A stretch of 18,284 nt of DNA from Acidobacteriota bacterium (lineage in GTDB: Bacteria > Acidobacteriota > Terriglobia > Acidiferrales > UBA7541): positions 1 through 18,284 of the forward strand of contig PMOP01000340.1 in assembly GCA_003161495.1 (NCBI GenBank), given 5' to 3'. This document shows, piece after piece, positions 14,696 to 18,284 of this stretch. How positions within the stretch are numbered: position 1 is the stretch's first letter; every line of letters begins with the position of its first letter. A model generated the notes under the pieces. It saw only the letters and a program-made list of their open reading frames with translations, did no database searches and was not told the DNA's origin. The position numbers and the translations under genes are program-made.

Positions 14696-14733
14696 TAAAC
14701 GCACTTCAAACGCCGCACACATCATCCTTGGAA

Positions 14734-15432
14734 TTATTCGAGCGAAGGCCAGCCATCGGGTGGTTGCAGCACGGCCGCCACGAGCTTGAAACAATAGCCA
14801 TTGTCTAACGGCTCGCCCAGACTGATCGTAAAATAAAGTTCGTTTTCATTCTGGATCCCCAACTGCGCCGAAGAATATTCGCCCAGCGGCAGGTCTTTTA
14901 GCATGTCGTCATAAGGAATATCCGTGACCGCGAGATCGTATGGAACTGCATCGAGATGGAAGCGTACCCGCAATTGTTTCTTCCAGCCGGGAGTGCGTTT
15001 TGCGATCCACCGTGGATGAACAGGCTTCGCCAAAAGGAGAGAAGCCTTGGCGGGCGCACCGTCGAATTCGCGATACGCAACCCTGTCTAAGGTATTTCCG
15101 AACAAGACGCAACCTCGATACAGCACTTTCTTCAGAAGAGGGGCATGCTCTTTTGGGCATGGTCTGCAAACCAGGCTCCACGGAGAGCATTGAATTCTCC
15201 AGTTTTCAGGCTGTTTTTTTACGGGACAATGCGCTTCCAGACAGGCGGAAACAACGTCAAAGTTTTTCATGTCTCCACCGTTGGGGAAATGGACTTGGCG
15301 AGGGGGAAGTTCACCATGCACCTCCTTGCTGATGGGCCGAATCCACTCGCCGGTGTCGAGCCGCACTCCGGCCACACAACGCTGCGAATATTTTTTAGAA
15401 TGGGCCATGCAGATGAACTGGACTTGCCGCAC
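14734..15432 (-). CDS. Dual OB-containing (DuOB) domain protein
   Basis: The 232-residue protein begins with FICMAHSKKYSQRCVAGVRL (6-25) and then DTGEWIRPISKEVHGEL. This 'NSRKYSGRCVAG...GEWIRPVS' pattern is typical of proteins annotated with a dual OB-fold domain. OB folds usually bind nucleic acid or nucleotides, but no ligand or activity is established here. The middle holds ENWRI and a Cys-rich stretch (IQCSPWSLVCRPCPKEH). The C-terminal half has LRVRFHLDAVPYDLAVTDI and LYFTISLGEPLDNGYCFKLV, repeated beta-rich elements that would be the second OB fold. The start is GTG at 15432, 15 nt after the stop of a DUF488 gene; the ATG at 15408 would cut into the conserved beginning. It is the last gene of a three-gene unit with two DUF488 proteins. 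Confidence 0.75.
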   Translation of the reverse strand: MRQVQFICMAHSKKYSQRCVAGVRLDTGEWIRPISKEVHGELPPRQVHFPNGGDMKNFDVVSACLEAHCPVKKQPENWRIQCSPWSLVCRPCPKEHAPLLKKVLYRGCVLFGNTLDRVAYREFDGAPAKASLLLAKPVHPRWIAKRTPGWKKQLRVRFHLDAVPYDLAVTDIPYDDMLKDLPLGEYSSAQLGIQNENELYFTISLGEPLDNGYCFKLVAAVLQPPDGWPSLE

Positions 15433-15447
15433 GCACCCATATACATC

Positions 15448-15885
15448 CTAAAGGTGGTGGATTGTCAAGTTAGACCATTTTTGCTGGAGATACTGCAGGA
15501 CGAGCCGGCGGTGGCAATGATCCGGCTTAGGCTCGCTGCACAGTAGAACTGTCGGAATTGCGAATATACCAGTGTCGAGTTTTTCCTCGACTCTCCGCTC
15601 CGCCATCAAGGAAAGAAACCTTTGCTCATATTCTTCCCAGCTTCCTTTGTTCTTCTTGTATTCGTCCAGCATTTCTTGTGTCGGCGCCAGCAAAGGTTCA
15701 TGCTTGTATTCCGCGCCGCAAATTTCACGCAGAAAATATTGAAGGTCATCGCGTTTGCTGAAACCCGCCAGCTGCGAGATATTATTGAGGCGCACGTCGA
15801 GCAACTTCCGAATGCCAGCGCTTTTTAGTAGGCTGAAGAATTGTTCGGCCGTTTTTTTCGTAAAACCGATGGAATAGACTTCCAC
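15448..15885 (-). CDS. DUF488 family protein B (short)
   Basis: The 145-residue protein is a DUF488 member. It starts VEVYSIGFTKKTAEQFFSLL (1-20), followed by GIRKLLDVRLNN (24-35), and carries the signature VLLCSEPKPDHCHRRLVL (C116, C124, H125, R126). It ends KWSNLTIHHL as expected for a complete domain. The Cys and Cys-His-Arg of this signature are the likely active-site or metal-site residues, but the reaction of the family is not known to me. The start is GTG at 15885, chosen because AGGCGG lies 4 nt upstream and the domain begins at once. The open frame above it encodes low-complexity Arg/Ser/Pro sequence antisense-like to no domain. Its first 61 nt overlap the end of the DUF488 A gene in another frame. 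Confidence 0.85.
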   Translation of the reverse strand: MEVYSIGFTKKTAEQFFSLLKSAGIRKLLDVRLNNISQLAGFSKRDDLQYFLREICGAEYKHEPLLAPTQEMLDEYKKNKGSWEEYEQRFLSLMAERRVEEKLDTGIFAIPTVLLCSEPKPDHCHRRLVLQYLQQKWSNLTIHHL

Positions 15886-16442
15886 GGTTCCGCCTCGGCT
15901 TTCTGAAAGAGGGACAACTGGTCGCGGTCCGGATCGGCCTCGGCCGCGACTTCCTCCTCCGATTGAATCCGGCCGTCGCCGCGAATGTGTTGCACTTGAA
16001 TTCCGCGATCGAGGAGCACCCGGCCGACCAGCAATCGGCGGTGGCACGCGGCTGGATTTTCCTCGGCGCACAGCATCGCGACATGGTATTCGCGGATTCC
16101 GCGCTCCAGCCGCGTTAACCCTTCTTGAAAAACGCAGGTGGCCGCGACGCGGTCATACAGGACATGCCCTTCGTCATCGTAAAATTCGTCGCCCTCGGGC
16201 CGGCCGCCGAGTTCCCGCCCGAGATATAGATAACGGATTCCAGCGTCCTGCAGGACCGGCTTCAGCGCCTCATGATCGAACTGCGTGGCATATTTGGAGT
16301 AGGGCTGTGAGCGCGTATCCACGACCACCTGGATGCCGTGCGCCTTCAACAAGCTAAGGAAATGTTCCACGGTATGATTGGAATGGCCGACCGTAAAGAC
16401 GCGCGGGCTCGCAGTAGAGTTATTTTGCATTTGCGGCGGCAT
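15825..16442 (-). CDS. DUF488 family protein A (long)
   Basis: The 205-residue protein is a second DUF488 member. It has VFTVGHSNHTVEHFLSLL (15-32), the VVVDTRSQPYSKYATQF segment (39-55), YLGRELGGRP (73-82) and the signature MLCAEENPAACHRRLLVG (C125, C133, H134, R135). Both DUF488 proteins here share the spacing C-x7-CHRR but differ greatly elsewhere, so they are not a recent duplication. After the domain, about residues 155-205 form an acidic then basic tail (SEEEVAAEADPDRDQLSLFQ... RKKRPNNSSAY) that probably lacks fixed structure. ATG at 16442 or 16430 could start it; neither has a clear ribosome site. It heads the unit with DUF488 B and the dual-OB protein, all on the minus strand. Confidence 0.87.
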   Translation of the reverse strand: MPPQMQNNSTASPRVFTVGHSNHTVEHFLSLLKAHGIQVVVDTRSQPYSKYATQFDHEALKPVLQDAGIRYLYLGRELGGRPEGDEFYDDEGHVLYDRVAATCVFQEGLTRLERGIREYHVAMLCAEENPAACHRRLLVGRVLLDRGIQVQHIRGDGRIQSEEEVAAEADPDRDQLSLFQKAEAEPWKSIPSVLRKKRPNNSSAY

Positions 16443-16511
16443 GCTCGTGCACGCCAGTTTATCACAGGGAAGGAATTCCGAAGTTGTTCGCGCAGCGCAG
16501 CGAGCGGCGGC

Positions 16512-16856
16512 CTAGCTGCTTCGGCCGATGGGTTGCCGGAGAGCGGCGCGATCGAGATTTTCGCGCAGGTTCATTAAAGTGAGGAAAGTGTTCAGCACGC
16601 GCGCTTTCATTTCGTCGGCCAGGTGAATGCCGCTTGTGGAAGCGCGCGCCAGCATTTCTCCATGGTCGGCGATGAAGCGAATGATTTCGACCTGGCGCGC
16701 ATGGGGAGTTTTTCCGTACACAGTTTCACGCCGCATCTGGGCGCAATCGTTTTCGACTTTCAGCGTGAAATGAAGCATGCAGAGGTGGACCGCTTCAAGT
16801 GCCGCGGGCACCTGTCCCTTGCATCCGTTTTCACTGCACGCCGTATGTGTAGCCAT
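16512..16856 (-). CDS. Small Cys/His protein, possible zinc finger
   Basis: I do not recognise a named family. The 114-residue product has C7, C12, C26 and H29 near its N-terminus (C-x4-C-x13-C-x2-H), a spacing that could hold one zinc ion. The rest is predicted mostly helical and charged (RQVEIIRFIADHGEMLARAS, then DEMKARVLNTFLTLMNLREN). It contains no signal peptide or membrane segment, so it is cytoplasmic. The ATG at 16856 is preceded by GGAG at some distance; that GGAG can pair with a CTCC between it and the start. The gene ends 69 bp before the DUF488 A gene on the same strand, so it might be the first gene of that unit or independent. It is divergent from the pepF-like gene. Confidence 0.6.
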   Translation of the reverse strand: MATHTACSENGCKGQVPAALEAVHLCMLHFTLKVENDCAQMRRETVYGKTPHARQVEIIRFIADHGEMLARASTSGIHLADEMKARVLNTFLTLMNLRENLDRAALRQPIGRSS

Positions 16857-17009
16857 GGCTGGGAGCGCACTCCGAGTCTATGATTGTAAGCACCCCTTAT
16901 GCCAAAAATCCAGTTGGTCCGCAAAATGTGCTACGAATCAGCCATCTGCATGCCTGCCGAATGCCAAATTCCCAGATAAAGCCATTCAAACGCATCGAGG
17001 GGAACGGGT

Positions 17010-17015
17010 TACAAT
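17010..17015 (+). promoter_or_regulatory. Possible -10 box of the oligoendopeptidase gene
   Basis: TACAAT matches five of six bases of the -10 consensus and lies about 100 nt before the ATG at 17116. The only -35 candidate, TTCAAA, is 19 nt upstream and matches four of six. The remaining bases of the 259-bp divergent gap (16857-17115) show no other structure that I can support. Confidence 0.25.
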
Positions 17016-17115
17016 ATCTTGGGCGTCTTATGCATTTGTAGCGGTACGGCATGCAGTGTCTGGACGAGCCACCTGCGTTTCAAAACTGAACAAAATCTGG
17101 AGACCGGGTTTCATC

Positions 17116-18284
17116 ATGGAAAACACAATCGAAAGTACCGAATTGATCCGCTGGGACCTCAGCATTCTTTACACGGATATCGCCGATCCGCGGCTGGATT
17201 CCGACCTGACCGCTCTCACTGCCATGGCTCGGCATTTCTCCGTCACCTACAAGGGCAAGCTTGGGGAGTTGCTGGGCGGGGCGATCAGGGACTATTCGGA
17301 AATCGAAATGCTCAGCGGCAAAATCTCCTCCTACCTTTTCTTGAGAGAGAGCACGGACCTGACCAACGCGGCCATCAAGGCCAAGCACGCCGCCGTTGAG
17401 CGCGAGCTAAGCGCGATCCGGGGAGAACACCTCACCTTCTTTGAATTAGAACTCGTCCAGCTCAGCGACGAAACGCTGAAAACATTTTATGAGCGCGATC
17501 CCATCGTTTCCAAGCATCGCCCGTGGATCGAGCACATCCGCACATTCAAGCGGCATTTTTTGACCGAGCCCGTCGAGTCCGCCCTGGTGAAGCGTTCGCC
17601 CTTTGACTCCAGCTCCTGGAGCGATTTTTTCGATGAAGTCGAGGCCGATCTTAATTTTGAATTTCGCGGTGGCACAAAAAATCTCACCGAGATGATGCAC
17701 GTGATCGCCGAATCCAAGGATGCCGCCGAGCGCGCCGAAGCTTTGCAAACCGTGAATAGAGGCCTGGCCGGCCCGTTCGCGAAATATGCCGCCCAGACGC
17801 TCTACATGGTCGCCGGATTGAAAGCGGTGGAAGACAAAGAGCGCGGCTACGCGCACCCGATGGACCTTCGCAACAAGGCCAATCGAATTCCGGACTCCGT
17901 CGTCCATGTTCTCCACAATGCCGTCACGACGCTGGGCGGTTCCTTGTCGCGGCGTTATTACAAATTGAAGGCGCGCCATCTGGGACTCACCGTGATGCGC
18001 TGGAGCGACCGCAACGCCCCGATGCCGTTCGCCGATACAACCACGATTCCTTTCGACGAGGCCGCCGGAATTGTCAAAAGTTCCTACGAAAGCTTCAGTC
18101 CCACTTTGACCGCGCTCGTGAAAACATTTTTTGCCGACCGCCGCATCGATGTGCCGGTGGCAAAAGAAAAACGCAGCGGCGCCTTCAATTCCTCGCACGT
18201 TCTGCCCGGCGGAAAGGCCGTCTCCTTCACGCTCATGAATTATCTGGGATCCAATCGAGACGTGATGACGCTCGCGCACGAGCT
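17116..18284 (+). CDS. M3-family metallopeptidase, oligoendopeptidase F type, N-terminal part
   Basis: The visible 389 residues match the front two thirds of a PepF-type oligoendopeptidase, a cytoplasmic zinc peptidase that cuts short peptides. It opens with WDLSILYTDIADPRLDSDL (13-31), the usual start of the helical N-terminal domain. Next come ELELVQLSDE, ERDPIVSKHRPWIEHI and a conserved middle region (KARHLGLTVMRWSDRNAPMP). The window ends at TLAHEL, the first residues of the HExxH zinc motif, so the catalytic half is outside. About 200 more residues are expected. The ATG at 17116 is chosen because homology starts right after it; a GGAG lies 14 nt upstream, further than ideal. The gene is divergent from the small Cys/His protein and appears to be a single gene as far as can be seen. 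Confidence 0.9.
   Translation, partial: MENTIESTELIRWDLSILYTDIADPRLDSDLTALTAMARHFSVTYKGKLGELLGGAIRDYSEIEMLSGKISSYLFLRESTDLTNAAIKAKHAAVERELSAIRGEHLTFFELELVQLSDETLKTFYERDPIVSKHRPWIEHIRTFKRHFLTEPVESALVKRSPFDSSSWSDFFDEVEADLNFEFRGGTKNLTEMMHVIAESKDAAERAEALQTVNRGLAGPFAKYAAQTLYMVAGLKAVEDKERGYAHPMDLRNKANRIPDSVVHVLHNAVTTLGGSLSRRYYKLKARHLGLTVMRWSDRNAPMPFADTTTIPFDEAAGIVKSSYESFSPTLTALVKTFFADRRIDVPVAKEKRSGAFNSSHVLPGGKAVSFTLMNYLGSNRDVMTLAHE

Noticed and set aside
15448..16442. The two DUF488 genes as one frameshifted gene
   Set aside because: Each frame holds its own complete domain with start block and Cx7CHRR signature, so they are two genes rather than one broken one.
17446..18279. A 277-codon minus-strand open frame
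   Set aside because: It is the mirror of the M3 peptidase gene, which has clear family motifs; the antisense product has none.

Overview
The window looks like chromosomal DNA of a Gram-negative bacterium, most likely an Acidobacteriota. The outer-membrane genes (an Omp85 barrel, a SurA-like chaperone, TamB) make it diderm. The GC-rich codon use, the mix of gene families and the 'GTAG + GACGGGCTTCAGCCTGTC' intergenic palindromes fit Acidobacteriota. The taxon is an inference from style, not from a marker gene. No phage genes, integrase, transposase or CRISPR array are visible, and no gene-free stretch exceeds 300 bases.

Layout, left to right. (1) Positions 1-800, minus strand: the two-subunit core of a molybdenum hydroxylase of the isoquinoline 1-oxidoreductase/aldehyde oxidase type. 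The 2Fe-2S subunit is followed 3 nt later by a Tat-exported molybdopterin subunit that runs off the left edge. (2) 918-1563, plus strand: a VapBC-type toxin-antitoxin pair with a small palindrome upstream. (3) 1569-3752, minus strand: eutB and eutC, the B12-dependent ethanolamine ammonia-lyase, with no microcompartment genes. (4) 3898-3984, minus strand: tRNA-Leu(CAG) with its own promoter. (5) 4226-4972, plus strand: a PilZ-like protein with a degraded second motif and a small two-helix membrane protein. (6) 4969-13331, minus strand: an outer-membrane assembly operon in the order Omp85 protein with about seven POTRA repeats, SurA-like chaperone lacking parvulin domains, TamB, then a secreted SnoaL/NTF2-like protein. 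(7) 13467-14695: an E1-like ThiF/MoeB adenylyltransferase bracketed by two REPIN-like palindromes. (8) 14734-16442, minus strand: three tightly packed genes encoding two different DUF488 proteins that overlap by 61 nt and a dual-OB-domain protein. (9) A small Cys/His protein (16512-16856, minus) and the N-terminal two thirds of an M3-family oligoendopeptidase F (from 17116, plus), cut at its HExxH motif.

The genes form several independent units. The Omp85/SurA-like/TamB operon is a coherent machine for carrying material across the periplasm and inserting it in the outer membrane. EutBC turns ethanolamine into acetaldehyde and ammonia. The DUF488-DUF488-DuOB cluster is the best candidate for an undescribed system: its compact, overlapping layout implies the three products work together, but the function cannot be read from sequence. 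The REPIN-like elements imply a RAYT (TnpA-REP) transposase elsewhere in the genome.
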